DNA of 64,000 nt from Scatophagus argus (GCF_020382885.2 NC_058506.1:5704001-5768000), one strand, 5' to 3'. Positions 40,601 to 52,621 are shown, counted from the first letter of the stretch. The notes: generated by a model not told the origin, from the letters alone. Numbers and translations: made by a program.

Positions 40601-43600
40601 AAGTGTAAATGTGATGAACTGTTGCATGAATCTTTTCTTTGTTAACATCATTTGATGGTAGAGAGTAACAATGACGATAATACATAACTGATAATGTCGC
40701 AAATTATCTGGCCATTGTGCTCTTTCTTGACATATAGTGACTGTGGAAGTACCAGTGTGAAAAGGAAGGCTCTGACAACTCTTTCCATCCTTTCAGGCAC
40801 CCTGACTGTTGAGCAGATTTACCAAGACAGAGATAAATTTGCCACTCTGGTACGAGAGGTGGCTGCACCCGATGTCGGCCGCATGGGCATCGAGATCCTC
40901 AGCTTCACCATCAAGGTGTGAGACACAGACACATCAAGTTGACTTCATTCTGCATTTATCGTTTCAACATATGTTTCTGATTTCAATCAGGACAATTTAA
41001 TCACTCACCATACTGTGCCTCTATATTTGTTTTTTTTCCTCCCGACAGGATGTTTATGACAAAGTGGAGTATCTGAGCTCACTGGGCAAAACTCAGACAG
41101 CTGCAGTGCAGAGGGATGCAGACATCGGAGTGGCAGAGGCAGAGAGAGACGCTGGCATCAGGGTAAATTAAAACAATAAACGAGGAATTAAAAACATTGT
41201 TCTCTCATTGCTGGTAGTTAATAGCTAAACCACCAAACTATTCCTGATCCTTCCTACTGGCGTTGTCTTTTACAGGAAGCCGAGTGTAAGAAAGAAATGA
41301 TGGACGTTAAGTTCTTAGCTGACACAAAAATGGCTGACTCCAAGCGAGAGCTGGAAATGCAGAAAGCTTCCTTTAACCAGGAAGTGAACACAAAGGTACG
41401 GAGTTGTATAGCTATCACTTTAGAGTGAATATATTATCAACAATCAAACATGATTGTGAACTATGAATGAAACCTCCTTCCTCTATAGAAAGCAGAGGCT
41501 CAGCTGGCGTACGAGCTGCAGGCGGCCAAAGAGCAGCAGAAGATCCGTCTGGAGGAGATTGAAATCGAGGTGGTGCAGAGGAAGAAGCAGATCACTATTG
41601 AGGAGAAGGAAATCGAGCGTACCGACAAGGAGCTCATCGCCACTGTGAAGAGACCTGCTGAGGCTGAAGCCTACAAGATGCAGCAGCTGGCTGAGGGACA
41701 TAAGTGAGTGGATCCAACACAGATTGCCCTTAAATGCAATGGGGGATAATTTTGCTTGTGTTAATCTCAAATGTTTAATGCTCACACTGTAGCATTCTCA
41801 AAGCAGCAGCTAGTTTATCACTTTCTCCCTCTCACTCACCCTGAAAAACACCAAAACCTGCTGAGACCTGGAACTCAGAAACAAGTGAAAAAGTCCAAGC
41901 TGCACTACTAGCACTTTAAACACACTATTTAAACCTGCTTTCTAAGCTGAGTCTTTTTTAACACTAGGGAACAGCTATATTTTATGTTAATAATGTTTTT
42001 TGATGCTAAGTGTGTTTGTTGAAATTAGACAAATGACTGAGAGAGCAGTTCATGACCGACTGCTAGTGAAAGTAAAAACTAAACGGTGCTTTTGCTGCTT
42101 CTCTTACCCTACACCAGGACAAAGAAGGTGCTGACGGCACAGGCAGAGGCCGAGAAGATCCGCTTTGTCGGTGAGGCTGAAGCCGCATCCATTGAAGCAG
42201 TGGGAAAGGCAGAGGCTGAGAAGATGAGGCTGAAGGCCGAAGCCTACCAGCAGTACGGTGATGCTGCCAAGACAGCTTTGGTCCTGGAGGCTCTTCCCAA
42301 GGTCTGTGGTACACATTTATACAGCCCTGGTTTTAAAAGAAATCAACAACATTTGGTGTGATTATCATCATTAAACAGATTTTCCCATATTAATGCAAAC
42401 CATAACACACATACTTCGTGGTATGGGCAGTTGATATGACTAAAGAATTTTTCTTTAGTGCTCTTTAAGCTGGTATACGATTTATTGTCAAACATCAGCA
42501 CACTACTCTTCACCATCACGTAGGTTCTTCCAAAGAGTGTATTTCCTCATGTTTTCTTATCACACCTGGCAGCTTTACATGTGGACCATTCACAGTGAAC
42601 TCACCCTGTGGCCTTAGAGATGCCACAGGGTGAGTTGTCAGTATTTCCCTTCCCCTAAACCTCCTCAACGTGGTGTTAGTTGAAGCTTTATCATTGACAC
42701 AGGTTGACGCAGGTCTATCAGACAGCGTTGACTTTGGTGCCAATACGTTAGTCACATATTGATGAGGAGAACAAAGGGACAGAGCCTCATCAAGATTTTG
42801 CTGAGGGAACAGAGTGAATGGCAGTGTATTTATGTCAGTTCCTGTCAATCCACTCATGTGTCAGCCGTATTAGGAGTGTTTTGTCAGTGAAATAACAAAC
42901 AGTGCTCCTTGTGTTTAACAGATTGCTGGTAAGGTGGCTGCGCCCCTGTCCAGGACCAATGAGATTGTCATCCTGAGTGGAGAAAACAGCCGCGTCACTG
43001 GCGAGGTGAACCGTCTATTAGCTGAACTGCCTGTGTCCGTCAACGCCCTCACTGGAGTGGATCTGACTAAGGTACGAGTGGCACTGTTCTTACTTTTACG
43101 GTAACTTACTGGTAATTCTGTGTTGTCTTCAGGGTCAGCCGTATGCTCGGCTTATCATTGCTAAAAAATGTGAACGTTTGAACTTCTTGAACAAAAGGTG
43201 AAATACAAAGCAGCCTCACAGTACTGTTGTCGAACCATATATTTGCTAGAAATAAAACCATTTGGAATAAAAGATTACAACAGCTGACTTGAGAGCACAA
43301 ACCCCCGCCAACGCTCGTCAGTTGTCCACCTTGCCAAGCTGCAGCCTCCGTGCTGTTTGTTTAGGATTCACATCTTCAGGGACTTTCCAACAAAGTCACA
43401 CCAGACTGCAGTGCAGTTTGGGTGCAGCCTGGGGAAACACATGGTGAATTTTACCAGTCGCCAAACAAAGTATAATAGTTCTTATTGTGTGAATAGGCAG
43501 CTGTTTGCTAACACAGTCATCATAACAACTTCGTTAAGTGATCATATGTTGGTGTTTTTATCTTGGGCTAAAAATGTGTCACCGTAATGGTTTTACAAGT

Positions 43601-44120
43601 GTTTTCAAAATTAATTAAATTTTTTATCACATTTTGTACTTAACATCTTTGGATTAGTTTTAGTTTCTTTGTTGTTTGTTGTAATATTTAAATTGTAACC
43701 TCAAATAGTCGCAATGCGTACCTTCTGAGTCAGAGGAATTCTGTGAAATTTGATGTCTTTGTGTCAACAATGAGTATTTCAGAGACATGAGCACCCAAAC
43801 TGCCATCAGTCCCTCATCAGGCCTCGGTCAGCCATGATAGGCCATCAGGGGCTGCTGAAGTTTACTGTATTCATTAAAAAAATTAAAACCAAAACAACAT
43901 ACATGTTCATATATCAGCATCCGTGCGCAACAGCAGTTGCCTGTATTTTCTTCACTTCATTCCAAAGTGATAAATTGCTGTGTTAGAGATATTTGTGAAC
44001 GTGTTGCGACCCTTACGTTTATTACTCTTTGTTAAAACCAGCTAATCCCTCTGTGCTCTGATCCCACAGATGCCTCTGCTCCAGAAGATGGTTGGCCCAC
44101 AGTGCCAAACAGCCATATGA
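28700..44120 (+). CDS. flot2: Flotillin-2 (reggie-1)
   Basis: Exons 28700-28748, 32591-32672, then one of two alternatives (35345-35435 or 35955-36045), 39754-39877, 40797-40915, 41049-41162, 41276-41395, 41489-41703, 42118-42301, 42922-43071 and 44070-44120 (TGA). Either choice gives 1299 nt, 432 residues (human 428). The start AAAATGGG is strong and matches [20 protein letters not shown]: Gly2 for N-myristoylation and Cys4, Cys19, Cys20 for palmitoylation. An SPFH/PHB domain follows, including [18 protein letters not shown], then the Ala/Glu-rich coiled-coil flotillin domain with EA repeats ([20 protein letters not shown]) and a C-terminus with [13 protein letters not shown]. Flotillin-2 forms hetero-oligomers with flotillin-1 on the inner face of the plasma membrane and endosomes, acting in membrane microdomains, endocytosis and axon regrowth. 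The neighbours mir-144/451 and eral1 match the human locus. Whether it is fish flot2a or flot2b is not settled. Confidence 0.97.
28749..32590 (+). other. flot2: flot2 intron 1
   Basis: Donor GTAACG and acceptor ATCCAAAG. The first part, to about 28860, is CpG-bearing and may hold promoter-proximal elements. No exon, RNA gene or clear transposon was recognised; there is a short GT-rich stretch near 31694-31726. Confidence 0.6.
32673..35344 (+). other. flot2: flot2 intron 2
   Basis: Donor GTAAGG and acceptor CTGCGTAG. AT-rich, with no recognisable coding or RNA gene content. The last 35 bases before exon 3a contain a GCCT tetramer run (35326-35340) in place of a clean polypyrimidine tract. Confidence 0.6.
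35345..35435 (+). CDS. flot2: flot2 alternative exon 3a
   Basis: 91-nt exon in the same phase as exon 3b. It codes for [20 protein letters not shown] followed by [11 protein letters not shown], part of the SPFH domain. 18 of 31 residues equal exon 3b and both end VTGVAQ. The acceptor is atypical (GCCT repeats, then GCGTAG) and the donor is CAG/GTAATG. Exon 3a brings two Cys (MTILCRC) where 3b has QPKC. The exon is open, in frame and conserved in pattern, so it looks functional rather than a dead duplicate. Confidence 0.9.
35547..35580. repeat. (GT)n microsatellite between flot2 alternative exons
   Basis: GTGTGTGT tract with one TA interruption, lying in the 519-nt intron between exon 3a and exon 3b. 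Confidence 0.85.
35955..36045 (+). CDS. flot2: flot2 alternative exon 3b
   Basis: 91-nt exon coding for [20 protein letters not shown] followed by [11 protein letters not shown], nearly identical to the standard mammalian FLOT2 sequence at this place, so 3b is the likely default form. The acceptor is strong, with a long T-rich tract from about 35926 and CTTCACAG; the donor is CAG/GTAAAT. Joining 3a to 3b directly would read GAT AAC GCT TGA at the start of 3b, a stop after three codons. Confidence 0.95.
36046..39753 (+). other. flot2: flot2 intron after the alternative exons
   Basis: Donor GTAAAT and acceptor GCTCCAG. No further exon-3-like copy seen. A TGCATG (Rbfox-type site) lies at 36242-36247, about 200 nt downstream of exon 3b. 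There is a T-run near 38637-38665. No gene recognised inside. Confidence 0.6.
42598..42636. repeat. Perfect 15-bp inverted repeat, 9-nt spacer
   Basis: Arms 42598-42612 and 42622-42636 are exact reverse complements around CTTAGAGAT, in the flot2 intron before exon 42922-43071. Confidence 0.9.
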
Positions 44121-46037
44121 TGAATCAGGCCACAGACTTGTTACTCTGAATCCTTCGACATATATCTGCCTCAAGCATGACTATGGTTTATTCAGCCCCT
44201 AACCCCGTATGCAACTGCCTTTGACCAGAAACACTTGATACCAAGAGGTTTTTTTTTTCATATTTTTTAGTTTTCTAAAAGGAAAAAAAAACTGGACCCT
44301 TACTTCTAAAGGACCAGACTATATGTCTTCTGTTGTTTTTAGTTTTTGTTTTAGACATTGATTCTTGTTCTAGTTGGGTATTTCTGTACAGTCAGAAATC
44401 AGAGTTGGCCCACTTTAAACATAAGAGTGTCAAACATTATTTAAAGAAGGAAAAGCACCATTAGTAGGGGGTGGAAAGAGTTAGACCTGAATCTCGTTGT
44501 TCAGGTTTCTGCCTGAAGTTCGGAAGGCACCACTTCCCTATCAGGTGTTATGGCATTGATTCACCTTGGCAGCAGAGCAAAGTGTGCCAGCTCCTGTCTT
44601 TCTGTCTATCTTCAGACAGTCATTGGTTTAATGCTCAGAGCCCAGCTTGTGAAGTAGTGCACAGTAGACTGAACACAGAGTGGAATAGACAGCTTTTATT
44701 TCCTCTTTGCTTTTAAAACTATTTCTTTTAGATTAGCTGGACTTAGCTCTAACTCAGAGAATGTCATGCATTACCAAATGGCTGTTGCACTAAAGGCTCA
44801 GCAGATTTTCTCCCACTGTGACTGTAAAATTGACAGTATGTTACGGTGATATTTAAATCACTTGTATCGCAGTTCTTACCTCACAGTAAACCGCCATGTT
44901 GCCTGTCTTCTCAGTTCTGATGTGCAGTGCCTGTTCACCACTCAAGTGCTCAAACCTTAGGATGGTGGATTGTTTTTATTAAGATTTATGTCTGAGTATT
45001 TCACTGTGTTATAGACGATGTTAGATATTGTTCCCTGTTCACGCAGCATCTGCTTATACTAACAGTAGTGTAAATTCTTCACTTTTGTCACGTGTTTGGA
45101 CGCACAGGCAGATATAATTGCTAACACAAAGCCATACTTAGTAGAGATTAGCCTTAAGATACTGTGGTCTTTTGCAAGGCTGAACGTTTCTTTATTACTC
45201 ATGTTGTACGTAGTAGACATTCAGGGTCTGAGCTTTAATCCAATCCAATTTTTCTCTCCTCTCCCTGAGATGAACTGTTACTCCTCCTCCTACTCAGATG
45301 TAATAATGTATTTCTCAAATGTTATTTGAAATATTCGCTCTTGCAGACTGTGTACATATTTTGTAATCCCACACCTCACCGGGTTGAAAGCTGCCACTGT
45401 GTTGCACAGCTGACCACACCCAATCCATGATGACAAAGCAGGAATCTAATTTTACATTCAGACGGTCCAAGACTCGTGAAGTAGGAGGATAAGCACGTGA
45501 TGAAGGTGGTGCAGGTGGTAAACTCTGTACCTGGCATTTGTGCTCAGATGGTGTTCAGTTAAGTAAATGTCCAAGTCAAGAAGTCGGACCAGTTCTCTTT
45601 TTGCTGACATGCTCATTTTTTTCTTGCTGCTTGCTGATCAGGTCATTCTAATTGCTACATGTAGACTGCTAGACTCAACCAGGGAAGTGATGGCTCAGTG
45701 TTACATCATCACTTGTGGGGTGAAGACAGTGTGCAGAAAGTTGGATGTTTCAACCTGGCGGGATCTAATTCATACTCTAACCCTAACCCTAAATATGCTC
45801 TCTGTTGTCTGTTACAAATTTAATCTTCATATTCTCATATCGACTTGTTGTTTTGCCACATTATCCAACCTGCTCACTGTGTGCACAGTTACGTGGGTCT
45901 GCCCTTTTTTAACCACTTTGTGAACCATTGTTAACCACTTTTTACAGTCCATGAACATTATTGTTTTGTTTTATTTCGCTGCTGATTGTTTTTAAGTTGT
46001 CAGAGTGCCCCCGCTTTCTTTATTGTCCATGAATAAA
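44121..46037 (+). other. flot2: flot2 3' untranslated region with poly(A) signal
   Basis: Follows the TGA at 44118-44120. The first good AATAAA is at 46032-46037, giving a 3' UTR of about 1.9 kb. Other signals near 46648 and at 47280-47285, the latter followed by a GT/CT-rich stretch, would give a UTR of up to about 3.2 kb. No coding content. Confidence 0.65.
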
Positions 46038-48105
46038 CATGAAGCTTGTGGCTTGTTTGGTCTGAGCAAATTTCATCTTGTTTTTATTTCAATGTTACAG
46101 TTCCCTCCAAGTTTTAATGTGTTACTGTAACTATTTCCCCCCTCTGTAAATGTTGCTGAAAACACTGCCTGGCTTGCTGCAAATACAATAATATTATCAA
46201 CCTGTTGATATATAACATTCTTTACCAACATTTGAAATGGCCAATATTTTTATCAAGTATCTAATATGGGTCATTGGTCATTCAAGCTTCACAGGATCAT
46301 GCATACACTGTCCCATTTCAGAGCCCTCCAACAGTTTACACTTCACTGTAGTCTGGCACAGCCATGGCTGTCATTCTTCAGTCGGCTGCACAATAGATGA
46401 CTGACAGTTTTCGTCTTCGCTCAGACATCAACGTGGAAGCTTTTATTCAGCCAACTGAAAGGCTGTACCAGTCCCAAAACTCAGAAACTCATCCTAACCA
46501 CCTTGTTTCTAAATATACACAAGGTGAGAAATGGAGCAGTTGCAGAATCATTTGACTGCAGGACATGTGGCAAATCGCGTTGTGTTCTTTACATATCTGA
46601 TGCAGATTAATCAGCTTGTGAGTGTTTGTCCCAGAATGTAAGGTTAAAATTAAATAAAAATAGTGCCGTTATTTAGAAACGTCATTTTGTTTCACGGTGC
46701 CTTTGTTAAATGTGTGTGATCATGCACTTAGAAGTACAGATGGGATATTTTATCATGAATTTCTACAAAAACGTACTTGTAGCAAATGTGTGTGTTACAA
46801 ATTCAGCTGTAAGGTTTCATCATCGTTCTGATGTTTCTGTTTTGTGTACTTTATGACTTTCTGCACTGCAGTTGTGCATGTGACCACAGATTATGTCTAG
46901 TTAAATGATACATATAAATGTAGCATTTTGCAGTTTTCCTTTGCAGTCTGGACCTCTTTAAGTATTTTTCATTCTTGATTTGGCCATTATAGTGTGTGCC
47001 AAAACATACAATTGATAAATCAGAATAGAGGCAACTTTCTGATACTCCAGGGGGCATTTTCAAAGAGAATGACCAAACACTAGACCTATGCCTTAACTCT
47101 TATCGTCCTGAACTAAATGTCCGTTTGTCACCTATCATAGAAATAATGCATAATCTCTATTAACATTATATTGTGAATTTATCTTGTGGCTTTTCATGTA
47201 ACACTTGTCTTTGTAAAACTGATCCAGCATGCCATTTTAAGCATGTGTTCATGTAATTCTGTGTTGTGTACCACCCTCTAATAAATGCTATACCACTTCC
47301 TGTTGGCCTGGCCGTCTCTCTTGTTACAGAATATTAAATTAGGAGGGCTTGACTCGTCATGCACAGTTAGAAAAGCTTTCTTTGTCTGAAAGCAACACCT
47401 TCACAGTTTTTGTTTTGTTCAGTCAGCAAGTAGTTGCCAAATAATATTCTGTCATTTGACTAATTCACCAATTTTTCAGCTCAACTTCTATGAACCGTCA
47501 AGTCATTTAATTAATAACAGAACACATTTTACAAGGTCTTAGTGTGTTTGATAATAACTTGTTGCCAGTTGTGGCTTTCTCTGTATGTCTGGTGGGTCTA
47601 ATTAATTTCATTAACAATGTTAACACAGTTGTGCCTTATGACTGTTTAGTTTGTCTATTTTGACCTATTTTACAGCCAGATTGCTGTTTGCTTGCATGAA
47701 TTACCTTTAGAAGGCTAATTTTGTTGCTCTCATTATTATTTTAGACATCTTGTGCTGTGTTTTGTATTAACCTGTCACTTAAAAGGTTGTTGAACATCTG
47801 CAGTTGAAAATTAGCTGGATGGCTGACACTGGCACAATCACAGAATGAGGCGCTGATTTATGTGCGTCATCCGTACAAACCCATAACATTAAATTAAATG
47901 AAAGATTTGTTGTCAGTCTTTTGCCATCCAGAGACAAAATGTGTCCAGAACATTAACCATAATGTCCTCCAGCAGCTGATAGGACATGACTGTCTTAACC
48001 AGAGACAATTCACATTTGACCTGGAGAGGGCAGTCACATCATCTCAAAGACACCGAGAGGACAGAAACTGTTCAGACAAACTCCAGTCCAACTGTTGCTG
48101 AAAAC

Positions 48106-49044
48106 TATAGCGGTATACAATAGTTTGGGCACCCTTAGGAAAATCATTGCATCAGTTTGTCACTTGCTGAGCTTTTGAAGCAGCAACTTCATTTTAACAT
48201 ATGTTATACCTTATGGAAACAGAAACATCTCAGTATTGAAATAATTTTTATTGGCCCAACAGAAACATTTTTATGTGCATTTAAACAAAAATAATTCCAT
48301 TAATATTTAGTAGAGCCTCCTTTTGCTGCAATAATAGCCTGTCTAGACAACTAGACCATCAGATGTTCTTGTAGTTCTCTGGAGGTGGTCTGTGGCTTGT
48401 CTGTGACCATTCTAACCATCCTTCTCCTGTGCCTTTCCTGTATTTTTTCCAGCCTACCACATCTTTCCTTCACAGTGACTGTTCCTGTGGCCTTCCAATT
48501 TCTGTACTACATTTCTGACAGTGGAAACTCTCAAATAGTAGACAGTTTACAAACCTTCCAGATAATTTCTTGTACCCTTCTCTTAATTCATAATAATGAA
48601 TTATCTTAGTTTTTAGGTCAGTGGCGAGTTGTTTAGAGGCCCCCATGTTTCCACTTTCTAAGGAAGAACCTAGGATAAGCACAGCCAGCAGTTACCTATG
48701 TTATAGCCTTTTTCATGATTGATTCCACCTGTCTTTGTAATTGAAGATCTAACGAGCTAATCAAAGCAGTTATGTGCTGCAACCTGTCATCTATAAATCC
48801 CTGCAGATATTGAAATGAATGTGACTAAAAGGGTGCCCAAACTGTTGCACATTACATTTCTTGCATTTTATTTTATTATAATAAATCTGTGTAATGCTAC
48901 TCTAAGAATGCCAGTCTGGAAAACACTCAAATATCTACATCTCTGGAGGAAAACAAACCTTGTTGCTGTGATCTTCTCTTAAAAAGGTAGAGCAGATTAT
49001 CATGAAATCTCAGAGGGGTGCCCAAACTTTTGCATACCACTGTA
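48106..49044. mobile_element. Non-autonomous or decayed Tc1/mariner-like transposon with both ends
   Basis: The left end (48106 on: TATAGCGGTATACAATAGTT, then TGGGCACCC) and the reverse complement of the right end (49044 back: TACAGTGGTATGCAAAAGTT, then TGGGCACCC) are matching terminal inverted repeats with a few differences. Both are flanked by TA, the Tc1/mariner target duplication. The roughly 0.94-kb interior has scattered transposase-like stretches but many stops. The age looks moderate, since the ends differ at about four of 28 positions. Confidence 0.8.
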
Positions 49045-49514
49045 TCACCACTGCTAAGGATAATTACAGTATTAACATTTACTCTTATATCTGATTACAA
49101 GATAATTATGTGCCACCTTGGGTCATTTAGTTGAGTGTGTTTTTTCGTGTTTGTCTGGTGATGTGTTTTAGATTTTTGTATATTTGTTTCTTCACATTGT
49201 GTGTCCAATTTTTCAGTATGAAATGGAATATCTATGGGATTTTTGGCCTTTTGTCACTATCAGTAGTCTGTGGGGAAACAAACATCAGTTAACTTGTCTC
49301 TGCCCAGTTTCATCTGATACTCCTAGGCTTGCGATATTAAATAACATATTTCAGCTTCAGTACCAGCACACACAAAAAGTCAATTAGAGACCCTTTGTCT
49401 TATACACTTTTGTTTCATTTGAGAGGCAGGAGCAGGGAGACAGGAAGGCTGTACTGTCACAAAATCCAGGCGGCTGAGTTTTTTCATGTTTTTTTGTTCT
49501 TTATTTTTTTATTT

Positions 49515-49845
49515 CCCTTCAGATTACGGTGGAGTAAAAGTACAAAATAGTTTTTCAGGGGTTGGACTCATGCTCTTACTTCCAGTGAAGGGAAATCTTT
49601 TGGACAATGCTACACATCCAACTTTGACAACAGTTTGGGGAAGACCCTTTTCTAGTCCAGACCAAACTAGTCCAAACCATGCAAAAATGTCCCACAGAAA
49701 CACTCTGACATCTTGTGGAAAGTCTTCCCAGAAGAGTAGAAGCTATTAATGCTGCAAAGCTGTCTGTGTATTTAGGATGTGATGCCATTAAAGTCCCTGT
49801 TGGTGTAATGGTCAAGTGTTCCAATACTTTTGTCTATATAGTGTA
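49515..49845 (-). mobile_element. Truncated Tc1/mariner-like transposon
   Basis: The right end reads GTGTTCCAATACTTTTGTCT and ATATAGTGTA, the same family end as 26823-26900. Read on the minus strand, the inside resembles the fish family text with phrases such as CTTCACTGGAAGTAAGAGCA and CCTGAAAAAC. The other end is missing, so it cannot be mobile by itself. Confidence 0.7.
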
Positions 49846-50414
49846 GGATAGTAGCATAAAAAAGCATAAAATGGAAATATTAAATGCATTTCAGTGAATT
49901 CCTTCTCTGTGCACATACCATAGTTTGGTATAATTTGTCTAAATGCCTGTTTTTCCATAAATAAGAAATAAGTGCAAACATTTATCTGCCACACTGGTCA
50001 CGTCCCAGAGTCATTAACACAATGGTAATTATGTTCAGAAACTCGAAACTGTTGTGCCAATGAACCCAAAGTCATGTACAGCTGTGTTTGAGCCTTCCTA
50101 CAGGACACAGTCTCCTCCTATTTGGACAGTATTATATAACTCACATTACTTCTGGCCAGATGTTTCATACCTCGGAAATGGGAGCATGAACTACACTCAG
50201 ATAATGACAGATGGATGAACAAAAAATGTTTCAAACAAGGAAGTAAAAACCTCCACTTGAGTTGACACTTGAGTTTCACTGGAGAGTGATCAGAATGACA
50301 CTTTCATCATTTCTATCTCAGTCTTTTCTTTCTTCCCTCACTTTTAATTAGTCTGCTTATGTAAAAACTCAGCTCCACAGTTGGATTTAGCTTTGATCTG
50401 AGCCAGTGGAGTCA

Positions 50415-50443
50415 GGGGGGTGAGGGGGGTGAGGGGGGTGGGG
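50415..50443 (+). other. Strong G-quadruplex-forming tract
   Basis: Four G-runs of 6, 6, 6 and 4 bases at 50415-50420, 50424-50429, 50433-50438 and 50440-50443, with one- to three-base loops. It lies about 1.5 kb upstream of the mir-144/451 candidate promoter. Confidence 0.8.
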
Positions 50444-51904
50444 AAAGCAGTATGAGACTGGACAAAGCTACAAAGACACAGCAGTGAAATGGACAATGTG
50501 AGGCACTACATGATGCAATGGCAAGTACATTGCATTTACTTGTCGTTCAAAAAAACATTAAGGGAGAACTTTTCTCTCCTTCACCTAAGTGCAGACAGTT
50601 TAATCAAACCCCCAGCAAGTTCCCCCTGATTACTTTGGTTAAAGCCGGTGTGTTGCACAATGAGAGCTTCCTCCTCCTTCTTTGTCTCTACGTGCAGTGA
50701 AGAATAAACAACTTATCTGTGAGTGCAAATGGGAATTTGTAGAAAAAAACAGAGCATTTCTGCTGCAGATAAAGACCTGGAGTGAAACCATGCCACCCAG
50801 ATAGTCCTACCTCCATCTTTATCTGTGCCTACAGGAGGACCTCTCACACCCCGAACCAGATCCCACACCCTGGGGTGACTGTCACCTCCCCCAAACTGGA
50901 CACTCCAAAAGTCGTAGATCATCTACAGCATCCATAAACAAAGGCCTGGTTGAATTATTGTTATAAATCATTGTTAACAATATTAAAAACCGCAGCCCCT
51001 CTTCCTCTGTAGGTTAACACTAACTGTGAAAAATGAATCTGACCTTAGAACAGTGGTGTGGTGTGGAGTATATGCTGAACAATTCTATGTTAATGATTTG
51101 GTGTGGGAGCAGGTGCATTCATCAGGGTTGCTTAAGTCACTATATTCAATACCTGAATAATAGGTGGCTTTATCGTGTATATCCTGCACTACACGGCTCC
51201 CATCTTGTTTAATTACCCCTTAACAAGCTTTCGCAGCAGTTTTGCAATTTGAATTCATTGAGTTCAGGAGGCAGGAGGGCAAAGTCCCTCACAAAGATTT
51301 ATTTTCTTCTAAAAGGCAGACCATTTTTATAAGATGTAGACAACCTGTCAGGGATTAAAGACAAACTACAGCAAACTACTACCTGCTATCTCACACGGCA
51401 GGCATAATTTGATGCTGAGTTTGATATACTGTGTCTGTACGGCACGTCTAATAAAAAACAGAACTCAGCTCTCCATATCCTGCAATCTAGCTGAGCATAA
51501 GGGAAAAAAAAGGGTTTAATAAGTCAGATAACATGACATCAGCTGACATATCATGGTATTAAATTCCAACCCTGAAACCATAATGCATAAATCCAAAGGC
51601 TATGAGATTCAGAGGACTTAAGAGATGGTGAACATTAGATGTAGCTTACTATAGAAACAGTGTTTCAGTAGTACCATTTCAAGAATGGTAAAAACTCTCA
51701 AATTAATCATATAAAGTGGTTTGAGTTTGTCTGAACACGAGGAACATGAAGAACATTAATAATAATATAACAATTAACTTTTGAAAAATTATCAGGTTTT
51801 TTTTAATCCTATGACATCAATGAACGACAGACTTCTGCCCACTGTTTTCATTAAAAAACAGCATATATGCAGTAAAAATAAAAATAAAATTCATGTGTCA
51901 TTTT

Positions 51905-52040
51905 TCAGCCAGCTGGGTGTAATAAGGGTGTGTGCAATCATTGGCCAGAGACAACCAGGTTAGAGCCAGATAAGAAAAAGTTCATGCCATGCTGTCTGGC
52001 CCACCCAGATGTCATCACAATATGCTAATGAGCTGGGGAG
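51905..52040 (+). promoter_or_regulatory. Candidate erythroid promoter of pri-mir-144/451
   Basis: Within 65 bp lie an E-box CAGCTG (51910-51915), a CACCC-type box on the minus strand (AGGGTGTG, about 51924-51931), an inverted CCAAT box (ATTGG, 51940-51944) and a GATA site AGATAAG (51968-51974). An octamer-like ATGCTAAT follows near 52022. This mix (TAL1, KLF1, NF-Y and GATA1 type sites) is typical of erythroid promoters, and mammalian mir-144/451 is GATA1-driven. The start site, about 52040, is inferred. Confidence 0.5.
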
Positions 52041-52472
52041 CCTTTAAGTGTCAGAGCTCAGCCAGCACAGCAGTTAGGAGCCTGTGAACCTGACAAGGAT
52101 GCATAGCAACCACAAAATACGAGCACGTGGAACAAAGTGTCTGCGAGCCATACAGAACCTCAGCACTGCATGCACAAAGGTATGTAACAAAGAGAGAAGG
52201 TGGCCGATTGCTCATGGGGCTTCACGGCTCTGACATGTTAATGGTGAAGGGTTAACAAACCTATTTATTCTTGCACTACAGTAAACTTTGGTAAAAACAA
52301 GAATTTTCATCTGTTTGCCATTGAATACATTTAAAATATGTACTTTTATTAAAAACAGGATTCACATTTGCAGTGGCTGACATTCACTGTGTGCACCACT
52401 AATGAGTCGTCCATATTTGCCTTGCAGATTACAAACACAGCGGGAACTCGCTGCTAACAGTTATTTCTTGTG

Positions 52473-52547
52473 CCCTGGACAGGATATCATCTTATACTGT
52501 AAGTTTATTAAAGAGACACTACAGTATAGATGATGTACTATCCAGGG
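52473..52547 (+). ncRNA. mir144: mir-144 precursor hairpin
   Basis: The base CCCTGGA (52473-52479) pairs with TCCAGGG (52541-52547). The 5' arm 52482-52503 reads GGATATCATCTTATACTGTA plus AG, which matches miR-144-5p as remembered. The 3' arm 52520-52539 is identical to miR-144-3p as I know it, with seed ACAGUAU. miR-144 is co-expressed with miR-451 in red blood cells and targets, among others, klf and antioxidant-pathway messages. The partner mir-451 hairpin starts 75 nt downstream. Confidence 0.97.
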
Positions 52548-52621
52548 TGTCATTCCCCCTCCGGCTCCGTCAGCACACATTCAGGCCTAAGTGACTGCGG
52601 TAGTCTGCACACGCAGCAGAG

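Larger units (their letters stand above)
46038..51900. other. flot2 to mir-144/451 intergenic region
   Basis: Holds possible long flot2 3' UTR sequence to about 47300, two Tc1/mariner-type remnants (48106-49044 and 49515-49845) and a four-run G-rich tract (50415-50443). GATA-type AGATAA motifs occur singly, e.g. 51526-51531. No gene recognised. Confidence 0.6.

Noticed and set aside
45777-45793. Interstitial telomere-like (CCCTAA) repeat
   Set aside because: Fewer than three units, expected by chance in 64 kb.
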